From Hyphomonadaceae bacterium (lineage in GTDB: Bacteria; Pseudomonadota; Alphaproteobacteria; Caulobacterales; Hyphomonadaceae): a stretch of DNA of 64,000 bases. Every line of letters starts with the position of its first letter. The first letter of the stretch is position 1. The notes under the pieces were generated by a model. That model was given only the letters and a program-made list of their open reading frames with translations, did not search any database and was not told the origin of the DNA. The stretch lies in NCBI GenBank assembly GCA_022844475.1, contig JALHLR010000011.1, forward strand, positions 1 to 64,000, read 5' to 3'. Position numbers and translations under genes: made by a program. This document shows positions 34,474-43,027 of the stretch, in pieces.

Positions 34474-35079
34474 ATGGCACGTCGGGACCAGAACATGAGC
34501 GAAGGTGAAAACGTCGAGCTGCGCCGCTATCCGAGCCGCAAGCTCTACAACAAGAATGCGTCGAGCTATGTGCGCCTGCCGGAAGTGGCCGAGATGGTGC
34601 GCAAGGGCGCCAACATCCGTGTCGAGGACACCGAGACGGGCGAGGACGTTACGCGGCAGGTTCTGCTGCAGATCATCATGGAGCAGGAGGGGCAGGCGGC
34701 CGGCGCGGTGCTTTCGGCCGATCTGATGATGGACATGATCCGCATGCACCAGTCGAAGACATCCGAGATGATGACCGGGCTGTTCGAGCAGTCGGTGGCC
34801 TTCATCCGTGCGCAACAGGAACAGCTGGCGAGCCAGATGACCGGCGCGATGTCTGGCGCGATGCCGCAGTGGAATGTGTTCGACCCTGCGGCGATGCAGG
34901 CGATGCAGGGCGAATTCCAGAAGCGCCTTGCGGGTTTCTGGACGGGTGCGATGCCGGGGATGCCCGGCATGGCGGCGCCTGCGCCGAAGAAGGCCGATGC
35001 TTCAGCCGCGAGCGATGCGGACGAGCTGAAGGCGCTGCGCGCGCGACTCGAGGAGCTGGAGAAGCGGGCGGGGAAGTAG
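34474..35079 (+). CDS. phaR: PHA synthesis repressor PhaR
   Basis: A 201-residue protein with the PHB accumulation regulatory domain at the N-terminus: RRYPSRKLYNKNASSYVRLPEVAEMVRKG, then VEDTETGEDVTRQVLLQIIMEQE. The C-terminal half is Met/Gln-rich helix and a coiled-coil tail (DELKALRARLEELEKR). PhaR binds both DNA and nascent PHB granules, repressing phasin and its own gene until polymer is present. It follows the hydrolase gene by 9 bases. An ATG at 34495 is an alternative start. Confidence 0.94.
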   Translation: MARRDQNMSEGENVELRRYPSRKLYNKNASSYVRLPEVAEMVRKGANIRVEDTETGEDVTRQVLLQIIMEQEGQAAGAVLSADLMMDMIRMHQSKTSEMMTGLFEQSVAFIRAQQEQLASQMTGAMSGAMPQWNVFDPAAMQAMQGEFQKRLAGFWTGAMPGMPGMAAPAPKKADASAASDADELKALRARLEELEKRAGK

Positions 35080-35088
35080 CCGGCGCTT

Positions 35089-37209
35089 CTACTTGCTGAC
35101 GCGATAGTCGCGCGTTGCCTGTTTCAGCAGGTCGTCCAGCTTCATCGGCGGACGCTTCCATTTCTTTTCCGCGAAGATGGGCGCCTGGTCCGCATAGTGC
35201 GGCGAGGATGCATCCAGCGTGGCCGATCCGTACTGGTGGATCGTGTCGAGCGTGTAGGAGCCATCCGGCGCCCAGTCCGCGATGGCGACATAGGTGTCGC
35301 CTGCGCGGCCGGAGCGGAACTTCTGCGTAGCGAGGTCGCCGGCTGCATACATCGCGCGCAGCGTGTCCGGCCCGCCATCGGTAGGCCATGACTTGCCGCC
35401 CCGGGCGACCCGGCTGACCTCGCTCCATTTCGGATCGATTCGGCCGGTGGCGGCCTTCAGCTGCGTCGCCGTTGCCTTCAGGGAGGCGAGGGCCTTTGCG
35501 CGATCGTAGGTGTCATGCATCTGGCTGCCCATCGCAGCCTGGCCGGTGAAGATGGCGAGCGCTGCGTTGCGGTTCTCCATGTCGGCGGAGCCGTTCCACG
35601 CGGTCACCACGGCGAGCGCCGCCTTGAGATCCGCATCTTCGCCGGGATCAATGGTGCGCAAATCAGCCTGCATCTTCATGACGTTGCTGCCGTGCGAGTA
35701 GTTGTGGTCCATCTTGTAGCCGATGAACTCCTCGCGCGTGATCGAGGTGTCGCTGCCATAAAGTTCCTGCGCGCGCAGCCCGCGATTGGTGACAAGGGTG
35801 TCGAGCGCGAAGTCCCTCGGATAATTCTCGGCCTTCGGATTGTCGTCCGGGCCCGAGACCAGCAGTGGAGAGTGATTGGCGTTGACGATGTAGCCTGACT
35901 TCGGACGGATGACGGAGGGCAGCGCTTCGACCGGCTCCCAGCCTTTCCAGACGGTTTCGGAAAGGTCGCCCGGGAGGATCTTTGTGCGGTCCCAGCCGGG
36001 GACGCGCTTGGGCATATGGGCGTTCCAGAAATAGGCAATGCCGCCTTTCGAATCCGCGACGATGTAGTTCACCGACGGGATGTCATTGTACTTCACCTGA
36101 GCTGCGCGCCAGTCGTCGATCGTCTTCGCCATGTTCATGTCGAGATACTGATCGAGGTGCGCGAAGTCGCCCTTGCCGACAAAGGAGACGGCGTAGACGC
36201 CCGAGTCGAGCACGTAGGCCGCGCCATGTTCGGAGGTGTAGCCCGTGCGCTCGACGGGGACGAGCGCGCCGTTGCGGAGCACATTGTACCGGATCTGCCT
36301 GCGTTCGAGATCCTTCCACTGGCCATCCATGCGATACTTCGTGGGGTTCTTCGGATCGTCGACCACCAGCTTGAATGTGTCGAAGAGGTCCGGCTTGTTC
36401 ACGGTCGCGGCCCAGCCGATGTTGGGGCCGACCGCGGTGAGCAGGATCGGCGTGCCGGGGAAGAGGCCGCCGACAAGGTCGATGCCTTCCTCGGATTTCA
36501 GGCGCGCCTCGTACCACGCGACGCGGCCTTCATAGGGCTGGTGTGAGTTGGCGGCGAGACGCGTGTGACCATCGGCGGAGCGCGAGGGCGCGACGGCGAG
36601 GCCGTTTGAGCCGAGTTCGACATCGTCCGTGATGTCGAGAAATGCCTGGCGCGTCGACTTCGTCGACATCTGCATGTCGGCGCGGCCGGAGAGCAGGGCG
36701 TCGACTTCGGCCTCAAGGCCGTAGAAGGAGAGCGGACGATTGACGAAGCCGGAGATGATGTCCCGACCGGTGATGGGCGTTGTGCGGGCGCAACTGGTCG
36801 TGGGGTTCTTCTCGCACCACAGGTTGAGGCCGGCAGCGTAGCCTTCGGCGACGGACTTTGCCTTGGCGGATGTCCTGGTGTCGTAGTCGCGGGCGACGAT
36901 GGCGGTCATGCCGAGGGCGAGAATGAAGTCGTCGGACTTGGCGCCCGACTCGCCGACGATTTCGGAGAGGGTGCCGCGGCTGGAGCGGATGACTTCCTCG
37001 ATGTTCTTCCAGTCGTCTTCGGCGTGGGCGTAGGCGAGGCCGAAGGCGACGTCGGCGTTGCGCTTGCCGTAGATGTGCGGGACGCCGAACGAGTCGCGGA
37101 TGATGCGGGCGTCATAACCTGCGTTAGACGTGCTGACGGAGTCTGACGTCGTCATGCAGCTGGATAGCGCGAGGACGGATGCGGCGAGCACGAGATTCCG
37201 GAGCATCAT
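35089..37209 (-). CDS. Penicillin acylase (Ntn-hydrolase) family lipoprotein
   Basis: A 706-residue precursor with a lipoprotein-like signal (LALSSC, Cys18). The alpha chain begins ARIIRDSFGVPHIYGKRNADVAFGLAYAHAEDDW, the family hallmark; the autocatalytic cleavage site lies at ELG-SNGLAVAP with Ser201 as the nucleophile of the beta chain. PTILLTAVGPNIGWAATVN-like and NANHSPLLV segments supply the oxyanion Asn. The family includes acyl-homoserine lactone acylases (PvdQ, QuiP) and beta-lactam acylases; the natural substrate here is unknown. Convergent with phaR, ends 9 bases away. Confidence 0.9.
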   Translation of the reverse strand: MMLRNLVLAASVLALSSCMTTSDSVSTSNAGYDARIIRDSFGVPHIYGKRNADVAFGLAYAHAEDDWKNIEEVIRSSRGTLSEIVGESGAKSDDFILALGMTAIVARDYDTRTSAKAKSVAEGYAAGLNLWCEKNPTTSCARTTPITGRDIISGFVNRPLSFYGLEAEVDALLSGRADMQMSTKSTRQAFLDITDDVELGSNGLAVAPSRSADGHTRLAANSHQPYEGRVAWYEARLKSEEGIDLVGGLFPGTPILLTAVGPNIGWAATVNKPDLFDTFKLVVDDPKNPTKYRMDGQWKDLERRQIRYNVLRNGALVPVERTGYTSEHGAAYVLDSGVYAVSFVGKGDFAHLDQYLDMNMAKTIDDWRAAQVKYNDIPSVNYIVADSKGGIAYFWNAHMPKRVPGWDRTKILPGDLSETVWKGWEPVEALPSVIRPKSGYIVNANHSPLLVSGPDDNPKAENYPRDFALDTLVTNRGLRAQELYGSDTSITREEFIGYKMDHNYSHGSNVMKMQADLRTIDPGEDADLKAALAVVTAWNGSADMENRNAALAIFTGQAAMGSQMHDTYDRAKALASLKATATQLKAATGRIDPKWSEVSRVARGGKSWPTDGGPDTLRAMYAAGDLATQKFRSGRAGDTYVAIADWAPDGSYTLDTIHQYGSATLDASSPHYADQAPIFAEKKWKRPPMKLDDLLKQATRDYRVSK

Positions 37210-37371
37210 GGCGTTTTCCCTGTTTGGCGGGAGCCTAGTTGCGGGATGGCGGCGAGGCTAGTCACGTGGGTGAGATAGGAACCGATCCCGCCCAGCGTTC
37301 CTCATATCGCCCGCGCGCGCGACCAGACTGGCGCGGGCCATCCGTGATGCTGTTTCTCTGGGTCCAAAGAT

Positions 37372-37498
37372 CGATGGAGGGTCCGGGGACGCGGGATGCC
37401 TGTCGGAATCTGGCGTCTCCGCCTGTGGACAGAGCCACCGGTGGACTGGAGGTTTGCAGGTCCCGCGTCCCCGGCAGGCGTTGGAGGGCAGCCCCCGC
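37372..37498. repeat. Dispersed repeat element, copy 2
   Basis: Inverted relative to copy 1 (20725-20856). Perfect 14-base terminal arms, CCGGGGACGCGGGA (37383-37396) and its complement TCCCGCGTCCCCGG (37461-37474), enclose a 64-base centre containing GGAATCTGGCG. Flanking bases TGGAGGGT and CAGGCG-TTGGAGGGCAG also match copy 1. The 460-base gap 37210-37669 around it holds no recognisable gene. Confidence 0.65.
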
Positions 37499-37669
37499 AG
37501 ATACGCATCGTGCAGCTGGCTCGAGAGGATCTTGACGCTCGCCTGCATCCACCGCGCGCCGTTGAGCGCTGTACCGTCGCCCTCCACGCGGAATGGATGC
37601 GGGCAGTCTCTCACAGGTCCGGAATCGGTCGGTTCTGCGGGCCGCCGAACGGGGTAGACGGCCGGCAGA

Positions 37670-39118
37670 TCAGAATTCTTTCTCACCAACGCGCTTCAGA
37701 ACGTCGGCAGCGAATTCGGAGAGGGTGTCATCTCGTGCGCCCATTACGACGATGAGGTCGCCGGGTTGAGCCATCTCGACGAGCTTGTCGCCGCAGGCGG
37801 CGCGGTCCGGGAGGGCCGTGGCGGACTTGCCGCGCGCCGATACGCCTTGTGCGATGACGGCGGAGCCCATTGTGCGGTCGACGGTGCCGCCGAAGTAAGC
37901 CGGCTCCGGCATGATGAGCGTGTCCTTCGCGGCGAGATCGCGAGCGAACATCTCGATCAGCTCGTCCTTCATCTGGCGAATGGGACCGAAGCCGTGCGGT
38001 TGCCACATGACGAGCAGGCGTCCCGGAAACTGGTGGAGCGTTGCGAGCGTGGCGGCGATCTTGTCGGGGTTGTGCCCGAAATCGTCGATGACGGTGATGT
38101 CCTTTGCAGTTCCCACGACTTCAAGACGGCGGCGGATGCCGACGAAGTTCATCAGTGCGAGCGTTGCTTCGCGCAGGGCGACACCGCAGGCGCGGGCGGC
38201 GGCAATGGCGGCCAGCGCGTTCGACAGGTTGTGGCGGCCGGGCGTCTGCAGGCAGATGCGCTGACGCTCGCCAGTGGAGCGCTCGGTGACGATGCAGGAC
38301 TGGCCGTCGGGCTGGGTCATGAGGTCGGAGACGGTGAAATCCGCGTTCGCATCGGTGAGCGAGTAGGTAAGCGCGTTTGGGAGTTGCAGCGTTTCGTGCA
38401 GGCGGCGGGTCTCGTCATTGTCGAGGTTGAAGACGGCGACCTGGGCCTTCGCCACGAAGCTGCTGAAGAGGCTGCGGAGTTCGTCCATCGATTTGTGGTC
38501 GAGGGCGATGTTGTTGAGGACGGCGATGGTGGGTTGGTAAAGCGCGATGGAGCCGTCGCTCTCGTCGACCTCGGAGACAAAGATCTCGCCTTCGCCGACG
38601 ATGGCGGAGGCAAAGGGAAAATCGCCGGCAACGAAATTCTTCATCACGGCGCCGTTCATCACGGTGGGGTCGCGGCGGGTGGCGTAGAGGATCCAGGCGA
38701 TCATGCCGGTCGTGGTGGATTTGCCGGACGTGCCGCCGACGGCGATCGAAACCTTGGCGGAGTTGACGAGTTGGGCCAGCAGCTGGGGTCGGGAGACCTG
38801 CGGGCAGCCGAGCGCCTTTGCGGCGACGACGTCCGGCACGGTGTCCTCGACGGCGGCGGAGGTGACGAGGAGCTGGTCGGGGCGCGTGACGCCGGAGCCA
38901 TCCTGCTTGTGTAGCTTGATGCCGCGAGCCTTGAGGAAGTCGAACTTGGCGGCGGTACGGCCTGCGTCGAGCGAGCGGTCCGAGCCTTCAACATCGTGGC
39001 CGCGCGCCTTCACGATCAGGGCAAGGGGCAACATTCCGCTGCCGCCGATGCCGCAGAAGAAGTACGCTCCCGTGTGGGCAAGGGCGGTCTGTGAGTCGGA
39101 CATCGCATCTTTCTGCAT
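37670..39118 (-). CDS. Mur ligase family protein (MurC/Mpl-like)
   Basis: A 482-residue ligase. The N-terminal UDP-binding domain starts GAYFFCGIGGSGMLPLALIVKARGHDVEGSD, the ATP site is GGTSGKSTTTGM (residues ~130), and the C-terminal domain has VIDDFGHNPDKIAATLATL and WQPHGFGP. These order like MurC/Mpl, but the P-loop GGTSGKST differs from the usual GTHGKTT of true MurC. Next to a divergent LD-carboxypeptidase, a recycling role (ligating tripeptide to UDP-MurNAc, as Mpl does) is likely. An ATG at 39103 is an alternative start. The gap to the LD-carboxypeptidase gene is only 26-41 bases. Confidence 0.8.
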   Translation of the reverse strand: MQKDAMSDSQTALAHTGAYFFCGIGGSGMLPLALIVKARGHDVEGSDRSLDAGRTAAKFDFLKARGIKLHKQDGSGVTRPDQLLVTSAAVEDTVPDVVAAKALGCPQVSRPQLLAQLVNSAKVSIAVGGTSGKSTTTGMIAWILYATRRDPTVMNGAVMKNFVAGDFPFASAIVGEGEIFVSEVDESDGSIALYQPTIAVLNNIALDHKSMDELRSLFSSFVAKAQVAVFNLDNDETRRLHETLQLPNALTYSLTDANADFTVSDLMTQPDGQSCIVTERSTGERQRICLQTPGRHNLSNALAAIAAARACGVALREATLALMNFVGIRRRLEVVGTAKDITVIDDFGHNPDKIAATLATLHQFPGRLLVMWQPHGFGPIRQMKDELIEMFARDLAAKDTLIMPEPAYFGGTVDRTMGSAVIAQGVSARGKSATALPDRAACGDKLVEMAQPGDLIVVMGARDDTLSEFAADVLKRVGEKEF

Positions 39119-39144
39119 GATCTGGATGTCTCAGTGAGGCGCGT

Positions 39145-39987
39145 ATGGGGTCAAGTGAAAAGACGTTCCGCATCGGCCTCGTGGCGCCGGCTGGCGTGCT
39201 GGGCGACCATGGCCTGCTCGACCGGATAGCTGCGTTCGTGGCGACGACGTATGACGGGAATGTCGAGCTTCTGGTGCACCCGCAGTGCCGGCTTGCGGAG
39301 GGCCATTTCGCGGGGGACGACGCACAACGGCTTGCGGCGCTGCTCGAGTATGGCGATCGCGAGGATATCGATGCGATCTGGTTCCTGCGTGGGGGCTATG
39401 GGTCGAACCGGATCGCGGAGACGGCGGCAAGGCGGCTCGGGCCAGCGGCGCGCCGGAAGAAGTGGCTGGGCTATTCAGATACGGGTTTCCTGCTGTCGGC
39501 GTTGCATCGCGCGGGGTTTCCCCATGTGGCGCACGGGCCGATGCCCGTCGATCTCGACCGGGTGGTGCGTGGGCGCGAGGCAGTTGCGCGGGCGCTGGCC
39601 TGGCTGGTGGAGGGGCATCCTGCGGCGCTGGAGGCCAGCGAGCGGGCGGACACGCCGAAGCTGGCGTTCAACCTGACGGTGCTGAGCCAGCTGCTCGGCA
39701 CGCCGCTCGAGCCGGATTTTTCCGGGCGCGTGCTGATGATCGAGGATGTGGGCGACTATCTCTATCGCTACGACCGGTTTCTCTTTCATGTCACGTCGAA
39801 CGCCAATGTGCGGCGCTGCGCGGGTATTCGCGAGGGGCGGCTGGCGGCGGACGACAATCCGACGGCGGTGTTTCGCGTTCCTGACGGAGGTCTTGTCGCC
39901 GACTGGTGCAGGCGCGCGGGCATCCGCTATCTCGGTGCTTGCGATATCGGGCATGACGGCGACAACAGGGTTGTGCCATTTGTCTGA
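39145..39987 (+). CDS. LD-carboxypeptidase (muramoyltetrapeptide carboxypeptidase, S66 family)
   Basis: A 280-residue cytoplasmic enzyme. The S66 catalytic triad is visible: Ser111 in LGYSDTG, Glu200 in MIEDVGDY and His270 in CDIGHDGDN. It removes the terminal D-Ala from recycled murein tetrapeptides. It is divergent from the Mur ligase gene, together forming a plausible muropeptide-recycling pair. The 3' end is 2 bases from the convergent bdhA stop. Confidence 0.88.
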   Translation: MGSSEKTFRIGLVAPAGVLGDHGLLDRIAAFVATTYDGNVELLVHPQCRLAEGHFAGDDAQRLAALLEYGDREDIDAIWFLRGGYGSNRIAETAARRLGPAARRKKWLGYSDTGFLLSALHRAGFPHVAHGPMPVDLDRVVRGREAVARALAWLVEGHPAALEASERADTPKLAFNLTVLSQLLGTPLEPDFSGRVLMIEDVGDYLYRYDRFLFHVTSNANVRRCAGIREGRLAADDNPTAVFRVPDGGLVADWCRRAGIRYLGACDIGHDGDNRVVPFV

Positions 39988-39989
39988 CC

Positions 39990-40766
39990 CTACTGAGCGA
40001 CCCACCCACCGTCGATCGACAGCGCCGCGCCGTTGATCTGGTTGGCGGCTTCGGTGGTAAGGAAGACGGCCATGGCGGCGATGTCTGACACCTTCACGAA
40101 TTCCTTGGTGGGCTGGGCGGCGAGGAGCACATCGCGGATGACGGCTTCCTCGGAGATGCCGCGGGCCCTGGCGGTGTCGGCGATCTGGTTCTCGACGAGG
40201 CCGGTGCGGACATAGCCGGGGCAGATGGCGTTGACGCGGATGCCGTGTTGGGCGCCTTCGAGCGCGGTCGATTTGGTGAAGCCGAGAATGCCGTGCTTGG
40301 CTGCGACGTAGGCGCTCTTGAATGGCGATGCGACGAGGGCGTGGGCCGATGCGATGTTGATGATGCGGCCCCACTTTTTCGCCTTCATGCCCGGGAAGGC
40401 GAGGCGCGTGGTGTGGAAGGCGGACGACAGGTTCAGCGCGATGATGAGGTCCCATTTCGCGACCGGGAAGTCTTCCACGGGCGAGACGTGCTGAACGCCT
40501 GCATTGTTGACGAGGATATCGACGGGGCCGAGCTTCTCCTTCACGGTGCTGAACATTGCCTCGATCTGGTCGGGCTTGGTCATGTCGGCGCTGGAGTAGA
40601 GGCAGGTGACGTGGTGCTCGGCAGCGATTGAGGCGCGGAGCTTTTCGATCGCGGCGGGTTCGCCGAAGCCGTTGATGACCACATTGTTGCCGGCGGCCGC
40701 GAGGGCGCGGGCAATGCCTTCACCGATGCCCGAGGTGGAGCCTGTGACGATCGCAGTGCGGGGCAT
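39990..40766 (-). CDS. bdhA: D-3-hydroxybutyrate dehydrogenase
   Basis: A 258-residue SDR closely matching bacterial 3-hydroxybutyrate dehydrogenases: TGSTSGIGEGIARALA, NNAGVQHVSPVEDFP, catalytic Ser in NIASAHALVASPFKSAYVAAKHG with Tyr/Lys, and the end GAALSIDGGWVAQ, a signature of this enzyme. It oxidises 3-hydroxybutyrate to acetoacetate, the step after PHB depolymerisation. It starts 3 bases after the stop of the M28 peptidase gene on the same strand. Its location 5 kb from phaR fits PHB turnover. Confidence 0.93.
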   Translation of the reverse strand: MPRTAIVTGSTSGIGEGIARALAAAGNNVVINGFGEPAAIEKLRASIAAEHHVTCLYSSADMTKPDQIEAMFSTVKEKLGPVDILVNNAGVQHVSPVEDFPVAKWDLIIALNLSSAFHTTRLAFPGMKAKKWGRIINIASAHALVASPFKSAYVAAKHGILGFTKSTALEGAQHGIRVNAICPGYVRTGLVENQIADTARARGISEEAVIRDVLLAAQPTKEFVKVSDIAAMAVFLTTEAANQINGAALSIDGGWVAQ

Positions 40767-40769
40767 TGA

Positions 40770-41663
40770 TTACTCCAGTCCGGAATCCAGCTTCAGCACC
40801 AGCGCTGTAAAGAAGTCAGCTGCCATAGCCAGTGTGGCCGGCTCGACGCGACCGATCTTGTCATTCGGTGTATGGATGAGGGCGAGGATTTCAGGGATGG
40901 TGGCGGGGTCGGGTGCGGACCTGGGCGGGTTGAGCATGAAGGCGCGGAGCTTTTCGGCTTCGGCCTTCGGTTGATGGCCGAGGGAGACGGTAGGGGCGCC
41001 AGCGGCGGAGAAGGCGCGGTCGTCGCTGGGCGGATATTCTGGGAAGTCGAGGCAGGAGCGTTTGAGCTCGGTGCAGAGCTCGCGGACGGCTTCGGTGATG
41101 AAGGTGGACTGCGCGCCATTGTTGAGGCCGTGCATCAGCGTGTCGCCGTTGGCGTTGATGTCGGCGTTGATGACGGCGGCGATGTCTTCGACGCCGTGGG
41201 CCGTGATGAAGGCGCGGGCCCCGACGAGGCCTAGTTCTTCCTGGTCGGTGAGGAAGAGCGTGACGGAGTGTTTTGTCTTCCCGGCGAGGCGGCGCGTGGC
41301 TTCAATCATCGCAACAACCGAGCCGGCATTGTCGACGACCCCGTCGACCAGCTTGCCGCCCTCCATTTCGAGCGCGTCGTAGTGGGCCGTAAGCAGTATC
41401 TGCTTGCCCGTCGCGGGACCTGTGCGGACGACCACGTTGCGGCCGGGCGTGGCGCGGCGGCCGGTGAATTCCTCGACCGTGTAGGCAAGGCCGGCGGCGT
41501 TGAGCTGGGATTTCAACGTCTCCAGGCGTGCATCATGTGTCGGTTGTGCGAATGCGGCGACGTTGGCGAGGAGCTGCTGGGGTGTGGAGGGAGACGAAGG
41601 CCAGAGCGCACAGGCGGATAGTCCGAGCAGAGCCGCCGGCAGAATCCAGGATACGCGTTTCAT
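40770..41663 (-). CDS. M28 family zinc peptidase lipoprotein
   Basis: A 297-residue protein with a lipoprotein signal (LGLSAC, Cys18) and the M28 metal ligands in order: His and Asp in AHYDAL, Asp in GVVDNAGS, Glu-Glu in DQEELGL, Asp in INADINANG and His in IHTPNDK. M28 enzymes are aminopeptidases or glutaminyl cyclase-like. The protein should face the periplasm. It is directly upstream of bdhA (3-base gap), a pairing without an obvious metabolic reason. Confidence 0.88.
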   Translation of the reverse strand: MKRVSWILPAALLGLSACALWPSSPSTPQQLLANVAAFAQPTHDARLETLKSQLNAAGLAYTVEEFTGRRATPGRNVVVRTGPATGKQILLTAHYDALEMEGGKLVDGVVDNAGSVVAMIEATRRLAGKTKHSVTLFLTDQEELGLVGARAFITAHGVEDIAAVINADINANGDTLMHGLNNGAQSTFITEAVRELCTELKRSCLDFPEYPPSDDRAFSAAGAPTVSLGHQPKAEAEKLRAFMLNPPRSAPDPATIPEILALIHTPNDKIGRVEPATLAMAADFFTALVLKLDSGLE

Positions 41664-41832
41664 GATGCCTCCGCCGGGTCGCTTTGGTTATTCCGGGCGC
41701 ACCGGCAGAGCAACTGATATCGATTCTCGAAAAAATTCTGCCGATAAGCCCTTGCAGACACACGGGAAGGGGGCACGTATTGTGGTAATGCGCGCTGCAT
41801 CCCCCAGCGCGAGGGACAGGGAGAACTAAAAG

Positions 41833-43017
41833 ATGGCGTCCAGCCCCACGGCTCTTCAGTATCTCGACAAGGCGGTCGGCAGCCTTCGCAAGCTGGGGCT
41901 CTTTCCGGAGACAAAAAGCGATCCCGCGCCTGTCGTGGCGCTGCTCAACCAGATCACCGAGCTGTCGCCCGACAAGGTCACGACGATTGCGCGGACGCTG
42001 GACCAGGCGTCGACGTTCAACGAGGTGGTGCGCGAGCACATCTCGGCCATCAAGGTGGGCGAACGCTACGAGACGATCACCACCGCGTTCAACTCGATCC
42101 GCGACGATGCGAAGAGCCTCGTCGAACAGTATGCGGACGGCAAGATCTCCACGATGGAGCGCGTCGGCAATATGTGGATGAAGTTCTCTCGGGGCGACAT
42201 CGCCTCGCGGTTCGACAAGATCAAGGACACGTATATCGACGTCCAGAAGGACACGAAGGTCCAGATCGAGAAGGAATTCCTGATCCTCGAAGCGTACATG
42301 GATTTCCGCGGCGCAATGAAGCAGTCGGAAGTGCTGGCGCTCGAGGTGCTGAAGACGGCCGAGCAGAGGCTCGAAGACGCCAAAGCGAAAATGACGGCGG
42401 CGTCGGATGCGGTGGCGGCGTATGCGGGAACGGAGCCGGCCGAGCGTTCGAAGCTGGAGCTGGCGCGCGACGAGGAGCTGCGCAGGCTGCAGGCAGAAGA
42501 GAAGCGCTACCAGATCTCGAAGGACCTCTCGGACAACCTGACGGTCGGTTACAATACATCCGAAGTGATCATGGCGCGGCTGGTGCAGACCACCAACGCC
42601 AAGGAGCGCATCTATGCGCAGTCGGTGTCGTTCTTCGGCACAAACGAGGTTGTGCTGACGGCGCTGTCGGCGACCTTCACGGGCATGCACGGCCTGCATG
42701 AATCGACCCAGACGCTGGAGTCGATGAAGAAGGGCGTCGACCAGTCCCTGGAAGTGCTCGCCGAGATCGGCGGCAAGGTGCAGGAGGCGGCGCTGAAGGC
42801 GGGCTATGGCCCGACGATTTCGGCCGCTGCAGTGAAGAAGCTGGTGGATTCGGTCGTGAGCTATCAGGAGCGCTCGATCGGCATCATCGCGGAGATGCGC
42901 AAGCTCTCGACGCAGAACTCGGCCGAGATCCGCGATGCAGTGGAGGACGGCAAGCGCCGGTTGGCGCTGCTGGTGGAACAGGGCGCGGCGGCGGCGCTGA
43001 CCGTTCGCACGTCATGA
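41833..43017 (+). CDS. Coiled-coil protein, possibly distantly TelA-like; first gene of an uncharacterised operon
   Basis: A 394-residue soluble, strongly helical protein with no signal peptide or membrane helix. Long coiled-coil stretches occur at about 175-245 (LKTAEQRLEDAKAKM ... LARDEELRRLQAEEKRYQ). The C-terminal third, with EVVLTALSATFTGMHGLHESTQTLESMKKGVDQS and SYQERSIGIIAEMRKLSTQNSAEI, faintly recalls the toxic anion resistance protein TelA, but I do not assert membership. GGGAGA precedes the ATG. It opens a tightly spaced operon with a DUF6384-like membrane protein and a Gly-rich coiled-coil protein. Function unknown. Confidence 0.7.
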   Translation: MASSPTALQYLDKAVGSLRKLGLFPETKSDPAPVVALLNQITELSPDKVTTIARTLDQASTFNEVVREHISAIKVGERYETITTAFNSIRDDAKSLVEQYADGKISTMERVGNMWMKFSRGDIASRFDKIKDTYIDVQKDTKVQIEKEFLILEAYMDFRGAMKQSEVLALEVLKTAEQRLEDAKAKMTAASDAVAAYAGTEPAERSKLELARDEELRRLQAEEKRYQISKDLSDNLTVGYNTSEVIMARLVQTTNAKERIYAQSVSFFGTNEVVLTALSATFTGMHGLHESTQTLESMKKGVDQSLEVLAEIGGKVQEAALKAGYGPTISAAAVKKLVDSVVSYQERSIGIIAEMRKLSTQNSAEIRDAVEDGKRRLALLVEQGAAAALTVRTS

Positions 43018-43027
43018 TCGACGCGCG

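Noticed and set aside
37766-38914. 382-codon rightward open frame
   Set aside because: Antisense to the Mur ligase gene, Gly/Val/Asp-rich as expected from the complement of its codons.
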